A DNA stretch of 64,000 nt, from assembly GCA_903835655.1 (NCBI GenBank), contig CAILNT010000004.1, positions 61,114-125,113 on the forward strand, written 5' to 3'. The notes below the pieces were generated by a model. It was given only the letters and a program-made list of their open reading frames with translations, was not told where the DNA came from and ran no database searches. Source of the DNA: an uncultured Pseudomonadota bacterium. Lineage in GTDB: Bacteria > Pseudomonadota > Gammaproteobacteria > Burkholderiales > Thiobacillaceae. This document shows positions 27,805-36,463 of the stretch, one piece after another. Positions within the stretch are counted from its first letter, which is position 1. Each line of letters opens with the position of its first letter. A program made the position numbers and the translations under genes.

Positions 27805-29568
27805 ATGAGCAACAGCATCGAAATCAGGCTGCCGGACATCGGCGGCTTCAAGGATGTCCAGATCATCGACATCCTGGTCCAGCCCGGCGATAGCCTGGCC
27901 CTGGACGCCACCCTGATCACCGTGGAGTCGGACAAGGCCGCCACGGATATCCCCTGCCCGCAAGCCGGCGTGGTGGAAAAACTGCTGGTCAAGGTCGGCG
28001 ACAAGGTATCGCAAGGTTCACCCCTGTTGCTGCTGGGCCTCCCATCCACCCCCGGTGGAGGGGCCGGGGGGGAGGGTGCTGCCACGTCTGTTAGTGCAGG
28101 CAAAGCCCTTCTCCCCAGCCCTCTCCCGCCTGTGGGCGAGGGGGCCAGTCTGCATGCCCAGCTCGTCGTCCTGGGCGCCGGCCCGGGTGGCTACACCGCC
28201 GCCTTCCGCGCCGCCGACTTAGGGCTCCAGGTCGTCCTGGTGGAGCGCTACCCGGATCTCGGTGGCGTCTGCCTCAACGTCGGCTGCATCCCCTCCAAGG
28301 CCCTGCTGCACACGGCGAAACTGATCACGGAGGCCGAGGAAATGGCGGCCCACGGCGTGAGTTTCGGTCCGCCCCAGGTGGATCTCGCCAAGCTGCGCGA
28401 GTGGAAAGCCCGAGACGTGGTCGCCAAACTCACCGGCGGCCTGGGGCAACTGGCCAAACAACGCAAGATCGCGGTGGTGCAGGGCGTGGCCCAATTCACC
28501 GGCCCCAACCGTCTCCAGGTGAACGGCCCGGAAGGCATCCAATACATTTCCTTCGACAACGCCATCATCGCCGCGGGCAGCCAGTCCATCAAACTGCCCT
28601 TCCAGCCGGACGACCCGCGCATCATGGATTCCACCGGCGCGCTGGCGCTGGAAGAGGTGCCCGGCCGCCTGCTGGTGATCGGCGGCGGCATCATCGGCCT
28701 GGAAATGGGCACGGTGTACGACGCGCTGGGCAGCCGCGTCACCGTAGTCGAGCGGGGTGCCGCGCTGATTCCCGGCTGCGACGTCGATCTGGTGCGCCCG
28801 CTGGCCCGCCGCATGGAAAAACGCTTCGAGAAGATCCTGCTCGACACCGGCGTCACCGACATGGAAGCGCGGGCCGACGGCATCCAGGTCACCCTGCAAA
28901 CCGGGGACAAGAGCGAGGTTCAGGTCTACGACCGCGTCCTGGTGGCGATCGGCCGCCGCCCCAACGGCAAAAACATCGCCGCGGAAGCCGCGGGCGTCGT
29001 AGTCGATCCGCAGGGTTTCATCCCGGTGGACAAGCAGATGCGCACCAACGTGGCCCACATCTTCGCCATCGGCGATGTCGTCGGTCAGCCCATGCTGGCG
29101 CACAAGGCGGTGCACGAGGGCAAGGTCGCCGCCGAAAACATCGCCGGAGTCGGCGGGATAAACGGGGTCGAATTCCAGGCGTTGGTCATCCCCTCGGTCG
29201 CCTACACCGACCCGGAAGTGGCCTGGGTGGGCATGACCGAAACGGAAGCCAAGACCCGCGGCATCGAATACGAGAAAGGCGTCTTTCCCTGGGCGGCGAG
29301 TGGCCGCGCGCTGTCCATCGCCCGCACCGAGGGGCTAACCAAGCTGATCCTGGACAAGGAATCCGGCCGCGTCATCGGCGCCGGCATCGTCGGCATCAAT
29401 GCCGGCGAATTGCTGGCCGAAGCCGTGCTGGCGATCGAGATGGGCGCTACAGCGGAAGACATCGGCCTGACCATCCATGCCCACCCGACGCTCTCGGAGA
29501 CGATCTGCTTCGCCGCCGAAATGGCCGAGGGCACCATCACCGACCTGCTGCCGCCGAAGAAAAAATAA
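27805..29568 (+). CDS. lpd: Dihydrolipoyl dehydrogenase (E3) with N-terminal lipoyl domain
   Basis: Flavoprotein that reoxidises dihydrolipoamide with NAD+. The 587-residue product is longer than plain E3 because it carries an N-terminal lipoyl domain (Lys44 in ESDKAATDIP), an architecture common in betaproteobacteria. The E3 part begins near residue 118 (LVVLGAGPGGYTAAFRAA), has the redox disulfide CLNVGC (Cys156 and Cys161), a second nucleotide site (LVIGGGIIGLEMG), and the C-terminal HAHPTLSE with the catalytic His. The linker, about residues 79-116, is read from a two-armed GC-rich repeat (28039-28146). It is the last gene of the cluster. Confidence 0.95.
   Translation: MSNSIEIRLPDIGGFKDVQIIDILVQPGDSLALDATLITVESDKAATDIPCPQAGVVEKLLVKVGDKVSQGSPLLLLGLPSTPGGGAGGEGAATSVSAGKALLPSPLPPVGEGASLHAQLVVLGAGPGGYTAAFRAADLGLQVVLVERYPDLGGVCLNVGCIPSKALLHTAKLITEAEEMAAHGVSFGPPQVDLAKLREWKARDVVAKLTGGLGQLAKQRKIAVVQGVAQFTGPNRLQVNGPEGIQYISFDNAIIAAGSQSIKLPFQPDDPRIMDSTGALALEEVPGRLLVIGGGIIGLEMGTVYDALGSRVTVVERGAALIPGCDVDLVRPLARRMEKRFEKILLDTGVTDMEARADGIQVTLQTGDKSEVQVYDRVLVAIGRRPNGKNIAAEAAGVVVDPQGFIPVDKQMRTNVAHIFAIGDVVGQPMLAHKAVHEGKVAAENIAGVGGINGVEFQALVIPSVAYTDPEVAWVGMTETEAKTRGIEYEKGVFPWAASGRALSIARTEGLTKLILDKESGRVIGAGIVGINAGELLAEAVLAIEMGATAEDIGLTIHAHPTLSETICFAAEMAEGTITDLLPPKKK
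28039..28146. repeat. Two-armed GC-rich palindromic element in the lpd linker
   Basis: The left arm holds CCACCCCCGGTGGAGGGG and the right arm CCCTCTCCCGCCTGTGGGCGAGGG; between them is a short unique spacer. The arms resemble REP/BIME pairs common in proteobacterial intergenic DNA. Here the whole unit is in frame between the lipoyl and E3 domains. Confidence 0.65.
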
Positions 29569-29584
29569 ACCCCGTCGGGCGAGA

Positions 29585-30292
29585 TCAACGCGGGCGCCGA
29601 TGTTCCAGCGCACGCAAACGCCAGAGCAAGGGCGGGTGCGGAAGGTAACGATCGAGCGGCGAGGCGGTGGTGACGAGGACTTCGAGCAGCGCGGCACTCG
29701 AGTCCTCGCCCACCCGGCGTGCGGCCTGGCGGTCCGCATCCAGTTCAAGAAGCCAGTGCAAGGGCAGCCAGAGCAACAAGGCAGCGCAGAGGATGAACCA
29801 GGTGGAGGGCACGGAGAAGTCGTCCGGCAGCGTGGTGAGCACCAGAACCGGCAGCAGGGCGGCCAGGCGCTGCCTCAGGCTGGCGTGTGCCGCGGCACGG
29901 GCGAGCAGGAAGCGCAATCCGATCGGGGACAGGCGCGCGACCAGGGCCGAGGACACGAACACCTGGCAATGCCGCGGCAACAGGCCGGCGGTGAGGATGA
30001 AGGGCTGGGTGTGATCCACAAGCACGAGCGGCGGCCCCGACAGCGTCGCCAGCGCACGGGAAACGGCGGCGTGTTGCGGCCCGGCGCCGAGTTCCCGCAC
30101 GACCAGGGCGCGGCAAATCGCCGGCCCGTAGGCGAAGCCCGCCAGGACCAGCAGGCTCTGGTAGGCGTCGGACAGGCGCGGATAGAAGGCGCCATGGAGC
30201 CAGGCTGCGGGCAGCAGCAAGTCTGGCGCAAAATAGAGCAGCATGCTGGCACCCAGGAACAACCAGGTGCGGCGGGGCGAGGAAGGTATCAT
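29585..30292 (-). CDS. Membrane protein resembling a degenerate M48 peptidase
   Basis: 235-residue protein with hydrophobic segments near residues 9-30 and 145-185. A stretch LLARAAAHASLRQRL stands where M48/M56 peptidases have LLAHELAHxxxxD, so the first His and the Glu of the HExxH zinc motif are missing; ELDADRQAARRVG matches the downstream third-ligand motif (ELxADxxA). I therefore read it as a catalytically dead relative of M48 metallopeptidases. The start at 30292 (ATG) was preferred to a GTG at 30307. It is convergent with lpd and divergent from the DUF4337 gene. Confidence 0.6.
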   Translation of the reverse strand: MIPSSPRRTWLFLGASMLLYFAPDLLLPAAWLHGAFYPRLSDAYQSLLVLAGFAYGPAICRALVVRELGAGPQHAAVSRALATLSGPPLVLVDHTQPFILTAGLLPRHCQVFVSSALVARLSPIGLRFLLARAAAHASLRQRLAALLPVLVLTTLPDDFSVPSTWFILCAALLLWLPLHWLLELDADRQAARRVGEDSSAALLEVLVTTASPLDRYLPHPPLLWRLRALEHRRPR

Positions 30293-30377
30293 TCGCCCAT
30301 TTTCCACGCTTCAGGCGGGAAAGGCGGCACGATTCCGCCGAGCCCGATTTTTTCCAGTAACCGCAAGGAACACCCGC

Positions 30378-30947
30378 ATGTCCGGACACGACTTCCATGT
30401 GCATGGCGCACATGAACACGCACTCGAACACGAAGCCCAGCATGGCCCCGGCCTGGCCCAGTACGTCGCCATCTTCACCGCCGTGCTCTCCACCGTGGGC
30501 GCCATCGTCAGCTACCAGGGCGGCGCCACCCAGAACGCAGCCATGCTCGACAAGAACGAGGCGGTGCTGAAGAAGACCCAGGCCTCGGACCAGTGGAATT
30601 TCTACCAGGCCAAGAGCAGCAAGGGCCACCTCATGGAACTGGCCCTCGATCTGGCGCCCGCGGAAAAGCAGGCCGGCTACAAGGCGCAGATCGAGAAATA
30701 CGGCCTGGAAAAACAGGCCATCAAGAAACAGGCGGAAGCCCTGGAAGCACTGTCGATGCAGGCCAACGAGCGCAGTGAGCAGGCCATGCATCCGCATCAC
30801 CACCTGGCCCAGGCGATGACCCTGATCCAGATCGCCATCGCGCTGGCATCGATCACCGCGCTGACGCGCGTGCGCTGGCTGTTCGCGCTGGCGGGGCTGG
30901 CCGCGGTCGGCGGCATGGGCCTGTGGGCGCTGGCGCTGGCGGCTTGA
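30378..30947 (+). CDS. DUF4337 family membrane protein
   Basis: 189-residue protein of unknown function. It has a His-rich N-terminus (HDFHVHGAHEHALEHEAQH), a hydrophobic segment (about 28-45), a Lys/Gln-rich helical middle with DKNEAVLKKTQASDQWNFYQAKSSK typical of DUF4337, and two C-terminal transmembrane segments (about 140-185). AAGGAA precedes the ATG at 30378. It opens a four-gene rightward cluster of membrane proteins, 9 bp before the PAP2 gene. Confidence 0.8.
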   Translation: MSGHDFHVHGAHEHALEHEAQHGPGLAQYVAIFTAVLSTVGAIVSYQGGATQNAAMLDKNEAVLKKTQASDQWNFYQAKSSKGHLMELALDLAPAEKQAGYKAQIEKYGLEKQAIKKQAEALEALSMQANERSEQAMHPHHHLAQAMTLIQIAIALASITALTRVRWLFALAGLAAVGGMGLWALALAA

Positions 30948-30956
30948 CCGGGCACG

Positions 30957-31577
30957 ATGACCATGCGTGCATTTCTCTATGACTGGGGCGGACTGAATGT
31001 CTCGCTGTTCCACAGCATCAACGATGTGCATACCCCGCTGCTCGATCGCTTCATGCTGCTGGGCACCCAGGCCGGCGACCATGCCAATTTCCCGCTCTAC
31101 CTGGCGTTGATGGCGGCTTTCTCGCTCATCGCGGCGGCACGCGGCGGCCCACACGCGGCTTACGCCTGGCTGTCGGTTCTGGCCGTGTTCAGCGTGGGCT
31201 TCGTGCTGGAAGGACAGATCCTGGGCATCCTCAAGCCGTGGCTGGATTTCCCAAGGCCGGCGCTGGCCCTGCCGCCAGGCTCGGTGCACGTCGTCGGCAA
31301 GCTGGAGTTGCACCACAGTCTACCCAGCGGGCATTCCGCCTTCGCCATGCTGCTCGCGGCCAGCCTCTGGACCGTGGCCCACCGTCCCGCGCGCTATTTC
31401 CTGGGTGTATTCGTGCTCTGGGTGGGGTTCTCGCGCATCAGTCTGGGTGCGCACTTCCCCGCCGATGTGCTGGCAGGATTTACTCTGAGCCTGGCCCTGG
31501 TCTGGCTGCTGCGGCTCGCGAGACGGGTGTCGTGGCCATTCTTGCCGAGGGTGCGGCCGATCGCACCCGAGGCATGA
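30957..31577 (+). CDS. PAP2-family phosphatase
   Basis: Integral membrane phosphatase of the phosphatidic acid phosphatase type 2 superfamily, which dephosphorylates lipid phosphates such as undecaprenyl diphosphate. The 206-residue product has the three signature motifs in order: KPWLDFPRP, LPSGHSAF (catalytic His) and SRISLGAHFPADV, with five or six hydrophobic segments. Specificity cannot be told. It overlaps the next gene by 4 bp (ATGA). Confidence 0.9.
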   Translation: MTMRAFLYDWGGLNVSLFHSINDVHTPLLDRFMLLGTQAGDHANFPLYLALMAAFSLIAAARGGPHAAYAWLSVLAVFSVGFVLEGQILGILKPWLDFPRPALALPPGSVHVVGKLELHHSLPSGHSAFAMLLAASLWTVAHRPARYFLGVFVLWVGFSRISLGAHFPADVLAGFTLSLALVWLLRLARRVSWPFLPRVRPIAPEA

Positions 31578-32599
31578 ACCGCATGCGCCAGGGCCTGGGG
31601 CCGCAAGCGAGCAGCCACCTCCTGATCTGGGGCGGGGTCGCGCTGATCCTGACGCAGCACCTGGTCGCCGCCGCACTCTGCGGTTTTTTCCTGCACGCCC
31701 TGGTGGCGATGTCGGCATCCCGGCTGCCGCTGCGCCCGGCGCGCGCGCGCGCCCTGGCGCTGGCGCTGGTGTTGCTGGGCATACTGGGCGGCATCGCGAT
31801 CCTGGGGCGCTGGGCGCTGCACTTCGCGGCGGACATCGACTTTGCCAGGGTACTGCCGCAAATGGCCGATGCCATCGGCCGCCTGCGCCTGAATCTGCCG
31901 CAATTTCTCCTGATTTACCTGCCAACCTCGCCGGACACCTTGAGGGAAATGGCGATAGCGGCCCTGAAGTCGCATGGCGAGACCCTCTCCCGCGGCGGTC
32001 TCGAAGGACTGTCCGGCGCGGCACACCTGCTCTGGGGTCTGGTGATCGGCGCGGTAATTTCCCAGGTCCGCTTCACCGCGCCCGTCTACCGCCCGCTCTC
32101 CGCCGCCTTGCTGCTGCGCCTGGCGCGCCTGTGCGGCGCCTTCAGAAAGGTGGTGTTCGCACAGGTGCGCATCTCCCTGGTCAATACGACCCTGACCGCG
32201 ACCTACCTGCTGCTGATCCTGCCTATCGCCGGCGTCCACCTGCCACTGACCAAGACGCTGGTGCTGATCACCTTCGTCGCGGGCCTGTTGCCGGTGCTGG
32301 GTAACCTGATCTCCAACACCGTGATCGTCGTGATCTCCCTCGGCGTCTCGCCCGAAATCGCCGCAGCTTCCCTGACGTTCCTGGTGCTGGTGCACAAGCT
32401 GGAATATTTTCTCAACGCCCACATCATCGGCAGTTCGGTCAACGCCAGCATCTGGGAAATGCTCCTGGCCATGATCACCCTGGAGAGTCTGTTCGGACTG
32501 CCCGGCCTGGTCGCGGCACCGGTGCTGTATGCCTATCTGAAACAGGAACTGCTCGCCGCCAGACTGGTGGGCGCGGCCGGCCCGGAAAACGACGCATGA
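31574..32599 (+). CDS. AI-2E family transporter / permease
   Basis: 341-residue polytopic membrane protein of the AI-2 exporter-like superfamily (PF01594), a group whose members export varied small molecules or ions. Hydrophobic segments are seen at both ends, with the conserved C-terminal pattern: LLPIAGVHLP, FVAGLLPVLGNLISNTVIVVISL, LEYFLNAHIIGSSVNASIWEML and GLVAAPVLYAYLKQEL. The start overlaps the PAP2 stop and the end overlaps the DUF1345 start (both ATGA), so the set is translated as a coupled unit. The substrate is unknown. Confidence 0.82.
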   Translation: MNRMRQGLGPQASSHLLIWGGVALILTQHLVAAALCGFFLHALVAMSASRLPLRPARARALALALVLLGILGGIAILGRWALHFAADIDFARVLPQMADAIGRLRLNLPQFLLIYLPTSPDTLREMAIAALKSHGETLSRGGLEGLSGAAHLLWGLVIGAVISQVRFTAPVYRPLSAALLLRLARLCGAFRKVVFAQVRISLVNTTLTATYLLLILPIAGVHLPLTKTLVLITFVAGLLPVLGNLISNTVIVVISLGVSPEIAAASLTFLVLVHKLEYFLNAHIIGSSVNASIWEMLLAMITLESLFGLPGLVAAPVLYAYLKQELLAARLVGAAGPENDA

Positions 32600-33243
32600 A
32601 CCCGGCTTCCCCGGGCGCCTGGCTGCGCCACGGCGCCCGCCATATCTGGAACCGGCCCAGGCTGTCGTTCGCGGCCCTGGTGTTCGTTCTGGCGCTGTCC
32701 TTCAACCCGCAGCATCCCGCGCGCGGCTTGCTGCTGGCTTTCGATATCGCCTCGGCCACCTACCTCGTCCTGATCTACCGCATGATGTCCCGATCCACCC
32801 TGGCATCCATTCGGCAACGGGCGGAACAGCAAAGAGAGGGACGCATCGCCGTTCTGGCCACCGGCCTGGTCGTATCTTTGTCCACCCTGGTCGCACTCAG
32901 CCTGGAACTGCATGCGAAGGGCGCGGCACTCCAGGAACTGCTCTCGGTCAGCACCATCGTGCTGGTATGGGTATTCGTGAACACGATGTTCACGCTGCAC
33001 TATGCCCATGACTTCTACAGCCAGCACAACCCGGGCGGCCTCGATTTTCCGGGCGGCGAAGTACCGGATTACTGGGATTTCATGTATTTCGCCTTCGTAC
33101 TGGGCATGACCTTCCAGGTATCCGACGTCCAGATCAGCGCCCGCGCCCTGCGCCGCATCGCCCTGTTGCACAGCGTGCTCGCGTTTTTCTTCAACGTCGT
33201 GATCATCGCCCTCACGGTGAATATCATCGCCGGCCTGGCCTGA
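32596..33243 (+). CDS. DUF1345 family membrane protein
   Basis: 215-residue inner-membrane protein with five hydrophobic segments. The conserved DUF1345 stretch is clear: STIVLVWVFVNTMFTLHYAHDFY followed by PDYWDFMYFAFVLGMTFQVSDVQI. Function is unknown. It ends the PAP2/AI-2E cluster and is convergent with the CcsA/YpjD-like gene. Confidence 0.85.
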   Translation: MNPASPGAWLRHGARHIWNRPRLSFAALVFVLALSFNPQHPARGLLLAFDIASATYLVLIYRMMSRSTLASIRQRAEQQREGRIAVLATGLVVSLSTLVALSLELHAKGAALQELLSVSTIVLVWVFVNTMFTLHYAHDFYSQHNPGGLDFPGGEVPDYWDFMYFAFVLGMTFQVSDVQISARALRRIALLHSVLAFFFNVVIIALTVNIIAGLA

Positions 33244-33281
33244 GCGTCCGGCTCAGACCAGGGGGTGCCGAGGCTGCCGCC

Positions 33282-34082
33282 TCAGCGCCCCAGCAACACC
33301 TCCAGCACGAATTTCACGCCGACGTAAGCGAGCATTAGGCTGACGAAGCCTGCCAGCGTCCAGTGGATGGCGGTGCGACCACGCCAGCCCCTGATGCGCC
33401 GCCCCAGGAGAAGCGCGCCGAAGATCGCCCAGGAAGCGATGCCGAAGACCGTTTTGTGGTTCCACTGCACGGCCTTGCCGAAGATTTCCTCGGAAAACAG
33501 GATGCCCGAGGCCAGGGTCAGGGTGAGCAGGACGAAGCCCGCCTGGATCATGCGGAACAATAGTTTCTCCAGGGTCAGTAAGGGCGGCAGGTCGGCAACC
33601 ATGGCGGGACGCACCGCCTTGTGCAGATGTTTTTCCGCCAGAGCGATGAGCACGGCGTGCAATGCGGCGATGGTGAGCAAGGCGTAAGCGGCGAAGGCCA
33701 CGGCCAGGTGCAACTGGAACGCGGGCATGTCGCTGTGTATGACGGCATGCGGTGTCGGAGAGACGGCTTCGATCGCCACGGTGACGCCGGCGAAGGCAAG
33801 GACGAAACCTTGCAGGCCGGCCAGGTGGTAGCGCCAGGAGGCCACGGCGTAGGTCAGCACGGTCAGGGCGGCGATGGCGGACAGCGAAGTGGAAAAGCCG
33901 AGGTGGATGCCGATGCCGTCGAATACATCCACGGTCACCAGGTACACGTGCAAGGTCAGGGGAACGACCGGCAGCAAGCGGGGCACCAGGTCCATGCGGC
34001 AACAACCCGGTCGGCCCGGCCAGAACCAGGCAGCCAGGGCGAAATAGGCCAGTGTACAGAGCGAGTAGAGGAGGTCCGACAT
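33282..34082 (-). CDS. Cytochrome c assembly (CcsA/YpjD) family inner-membrane protein
   Basis: 266-residue polytopic membrane protein of the CcsA/CcmC-like family (COG4137, YpjD), with about eight hydrophobic segments, a conserved His in the middle (FQLHLAVAFAAYALLTIAALHAVLIAL) and NHKTVFGIASWAIFGALLLGRRIRGWRGRTAI near the C-terminus. It is encoded divergently from ffh, its usual place in beta- and gammaproteobacteria. Its own role is not firmly known; the family tie suggests heme handling. The overlapping frame 33253-34128 is a shadow. Confidence 0.85.
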   Translation of the reverse strand: MSDLLYSLCTLAYFALAAWFWPGRPGCCRMDLVPRLLPVVPLTLHVYLVTVDVFDGIGIHLGFSTSLSAIAALTVLTYAVASWRYHLAGLQGFVLAFAGVTVAIEAVSPTPHAVIHSDMPAFQLHLAVAFAAYALLTIAALHAVLIALAEKHLHKAVRPAMVADLPPLLTLEKLLFRMIQAGFVLLTLTLASGILFSEEIFGKAVQWNHKTVFGIASWAIFGALLLGRRIRGWRGRTAIHWTLAGFVSLMLAYVGVKFVLEVLLGR

Positions 34083-34139
34083 GGGCGATGGGGCGGGCTG
34101 GTAGACTGGGCGAGTTTATCCCAACCATCCGAAACCAAC

Positions 34140-35489
34140 ATGTTCGACAACCTCACCCAACGACTTTCCCATGTCGTAAAGAATCTGCGCGGCCAGGGAC
34201 GCCTGACCGAAGCCAATGTCCAGGACGCCTTGCGCGAGGTGCGTGTGGCGCTGCTGGAAGCGGACGTGGCACTACCGGTGGTGCGCGACTTCATCGCCCG
34301 GGTAAAGGAAAAGGCGATGGGCGCGGAAGTATTGCAGAGCCTCACGCCCGGCCAGGTACTGATCGGCGTAGTGCATCGGGAATTGACGCTATTGATGGGG
34401 GAGACCGCGGCCCCCCTCTCCTTCGCCACCCAGCCGCCCGCCGTGTTCCTGATGGCCGGCCTGCAAGGTGCCGGCAAGACCACGTCGTCGGGCAAACTGG
34501 TGCGCGTGATCCGCGAACAGGGTCGCAAGAAGATCCTGCTGGTGAGTTGCGACGTCTACCGCCCCGCCGCGATCGAACAGTTGAAGGTGGTGAGCGCCCA
34601 GGCCCTGGCTGATTTTTTCCCCTCCAGCCCGGAACAGACGCCGATGGAGATCGCCCGCGCGGCACTCGATCACGCGAAGAAGCATTTCTACGACGTGCTC
34701 ATCGTCGACACCGCCGGCCGCCTGCATGTGGATACGGCGATGATGGAAGAGATCAAGGAATTGCATGCTTTCCTCAAGCCCATCGAAACCCTGTTCGTGG
34801 TCGACGCCATGCAGGGCCAGGATGCGGTCAACACCGCGAAGGCGTTCAACGACACCTTGCCACTCACCGGCATCATCCTCACCAAGTTGGACGGCGATGC
34901 GCGCGGCGGCGCCGCACTCTCGGTGCGCCACATCACCGGCAAGCCGATCAAGCTCGTGGGTGTGGGCGAAAAACTTTCCGGCATCGAGGTCTTCCACCCG
35001 GAGCGCATGGCCAGCCGCGTGCTCGGCATGGGCGACGTGCTTTCCCTGATCGAGGAAGCGCACCGGACGGTGGACCACGAGGCCGCCCTCAAGACGGTGC
35101 AGAAGCTGAAAAGCGGCAAAGGCTTCGATCTGGAAGACTTCAAATCGCAGATGCAACAGATGAAAAAGCTCGGCGGACTGTCCTCCCTGGTGGACAAATT
35201 GCCGGGTGCGGGCAAGATCGGTGCGGGCGAACTCGCCCAGGGGGAAAAACAGATGACGCGCATCGAGGGCATCATCAATTCCATGACGCCGGCCGAGCGC
35301 CGTAATCCCGCCCTGCTGAAAGCCTCGCGCAAGCGCCGCATAGCGGCCGGCTCCGGAGTCCAGGTGCAGGATGTCAACCGCCTGCTGGCGCAGTTCGAGC
35401 AGACCCAGAAGATGATGAAATCCATGGGTCGAGGCGGCCTGGCCAAGATGATGCGGGGGATGAAAGGCATGATGCAGGGGATGCACTAG
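34140..35489 (+). CDS. ffh: Signal recognition particle protein Ffh
   Basis: GTPase that, with 4.5S RNA, targets membrane proteins to the translocon. The 449-residue protein has the helical N domain, the GTPase domain with G1 GLQGAGKTT (107-115), DTAGRLHVD and TKLDGDARGG, and the Met-rich M domain that ends in MMKSMGRGGLAKMMRGMKGMMQGMH. The frame is open far upstream antisense to the YpjD-like gene, but the ATG at 34140 is the family start. The rpsP operon follows on the same strand. Confidence 0.97.
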   Translation: MFDNLTQRLSHVVKNLRGQGRLTEANVQDALREVRVALLEADVALPVVRDFIARVKEKAMGAEVLQSLTPGQVLIGVVHRELTLLMGETAAPLSFATQPPAVFLMAGLQGAGKTTSSGKLVRVIREQGRKKILLVSCDVYRPAAIEQLKVVSAQALADFFPSSPEQTPMEIARAALDHAKKHFYDVLIVDTAGRLHVDTAMMEEIKELHAFLKPIETLFVVDAMQGQDAVNTAKAFNDTLPLTGIILTKLDGDARGGAALSVRHITGKPIKLVGVGEKLSGIEVFHPERMASRVLGMGDVLSLIEEAHRTVDHEAALKTVQKLKSGKGFDLEDFKSQMQQMKKLGGLSSLVDKLPGAGKIGAGELAQGEKQMTRIEGIINSMTPAERRNPALLKASRKRRIAAGSGVQVQDVNRLLAQFEQTQKMMKSMGRGGLAKMMRGMKGMMQGMH

Positions 35490-35521
35490 CGGCCGGGCAA
35501 TTCCCTCGCGAAAACAGCCGC

Positions 35522-35550
35522 TTGGAATACCCGCCGGGTTCGCGTACAAT
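35522..35550 (+). promoter_or_regulatory. Sigma-70 promoter of the rpsP-rimM-trmD-rplS operon
   Basis: TTGGAA, a 17-bp spacer and TACAAT form a good housekeeping promoter. It lies about 125 bp before the rpsP start, giving a leader of roughly 115 nt. Confidence 0.6.
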
Positions 35551-35627
35551 GCACGGCTCCCCGCGTGGGCTTTACCGCGATGTTTTCCCGTTGGTTTCCT
35601 GCGTTGGTTTTACTGGTTTTACTTATT

Positions 35628-35644
35628 CGCCCGTTTTTCGGGCG
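35628..35644 (+). promoter_or_regulatory. Hairpin in the rpsP leader
   Basis: CGCCCG-TTTTT-CGGGCG followed by TTTCG is a 6-bp stem about 30 nt before the rpsP ATG. The preceding leader is T-rich with repeated GGTTT blocks. It could attenuate transcription or serve as a ribosomal-protein binding site; neither is shown. Confidence 0.4.
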
Positions 35645-35673
35645 TTTCGTCAGATACTTAGGACAGAACATAC

Positions 35674-35919
35674 ATGGTCACGATACGCCTTGCCCGTGGC
35701 GGCTCCAAGAAGCGCCCTTTCTACAACATCGTGGTGGCGGATTCCCGCAACCGTCGTGACGGTCGCTTCATCGAGCGCCTCGGCTTCTACAATCCCCTGG
35801 CCAAGGGCAGCGCCGAAACCCTGCGCGTCGACCGTGAACGCCTGGCCTACTGGGAAGGCGTCGGCGCCCAGGCTTCCGACACCGTCTCCCGCATCGTGCG
35901 CGTTCAGGCCGCGGCCTGA
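35674..35919 (+). CDS. rpsP: 30S ribosomal protein S16
   Basis: Small-subunit ribosomal protein, 81 residues, full match to the family: [20 protein letters not shown] at the N-terminus and DRxxYWxGxGAQxSDTV in the second half. It heads the classical rpsP-rimM-trmD-rplS operon, with a promoter at 35522-35550 and a terminator after rplS. Confidence 0.97.
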   Translation: MVTIRLARGGSKKRPFYNIVVADSRNRRDGRFIERLGFYNPLAKGSAETLRVDRERLAYWEGVGAQASDTVSRIVRVQAAA

Positions 35920-35975
35920 ACTTGAAGGTCGGTTCCTTGGCGAGCGAGCTCGAAGGTCGCGCTGAGGATGCGCTG

Positions 35976-36461
35976 ATGGTGATGGGGCGGATTTCAGCGC
36001 CCTACGCCGTGCGCGGCTGGGTTCGGATACAGACGCAGAGCGAGTTCATCGACAGCCTGCTGGATTACCCGACCTGGCAGATCGGCGGACGCGGCCACTG
36101 GACTTCGTACACACTGGCCGAGGGCAAGGTGCATGGCCAATACCTGCTCGCCCACTTGGAAGGGGTGGACGACCGGGACGGTGCCGAAGGCCTGATGGGC
36201 ATGGACATCGCCGTCGCCCGGGAAGACCGGCCGGAAGCGCTGGACGGAGAGTATTACTGGGACGATCTGATCGGCCTGGATGTGGTGAACGGTGAAGGGA
36301 TCCTCCTGGGCCAGGTATCCGGCCTCCTGGAAACGGGCGCGCATGACGTGATCGAGGTTCAGGGCGAGCGCGAACGCCTGATTCCCTTCGTCGATGCCTT
36401 TGTCCGCGAAGTCGATATGGATGCCCGGCGTATCCTGGTGGATTGGGGCGTGGACTACTGA
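35976..36461 (+). CDS. rimM: Ribosome maturation factor RimM
   Basis: Factor for late maturation of the 30S subunit head, binding S19. The protein shows the RimM domain ([16 protein letters not shown]) and PRC-barrel ([39 protein letters not shown]). The start is uncertain: a TTG at 35922 directly after rpsP gives 179 residues but has no ribosome site, whereas the ATG at 35976 has GAGG 8 nt upstream and gives 161 residues, closer to the usual beginning of the family. It ends 2 bp before the trmD GTG. Confidence 0.92.
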   Translation: MVMGRISAPYAVRGWVRIQTQSEFIDSLLDYPTWQIGGRGHWTSYTLAEGKVHGQYLLAHLEGVDDRDGAEGLMGMDIAVAREDRPEALDGEYYWDDLIGLDVVNGEGILLGQVSGLLETGAHDVIEVQGERERLIPFVDAFVREVDMDARRILVDWGVDY

Positions 36462-36463
36462 GC

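Noticed and set aside
33253..34128. 291-residue frame overlapping the CcsA/YpjD-like gene
   Set aside because: Same strand, other frame; Arg/Pro-rich product without membrane segments, whereas the 33282-34082 frame is clearly polytopic.
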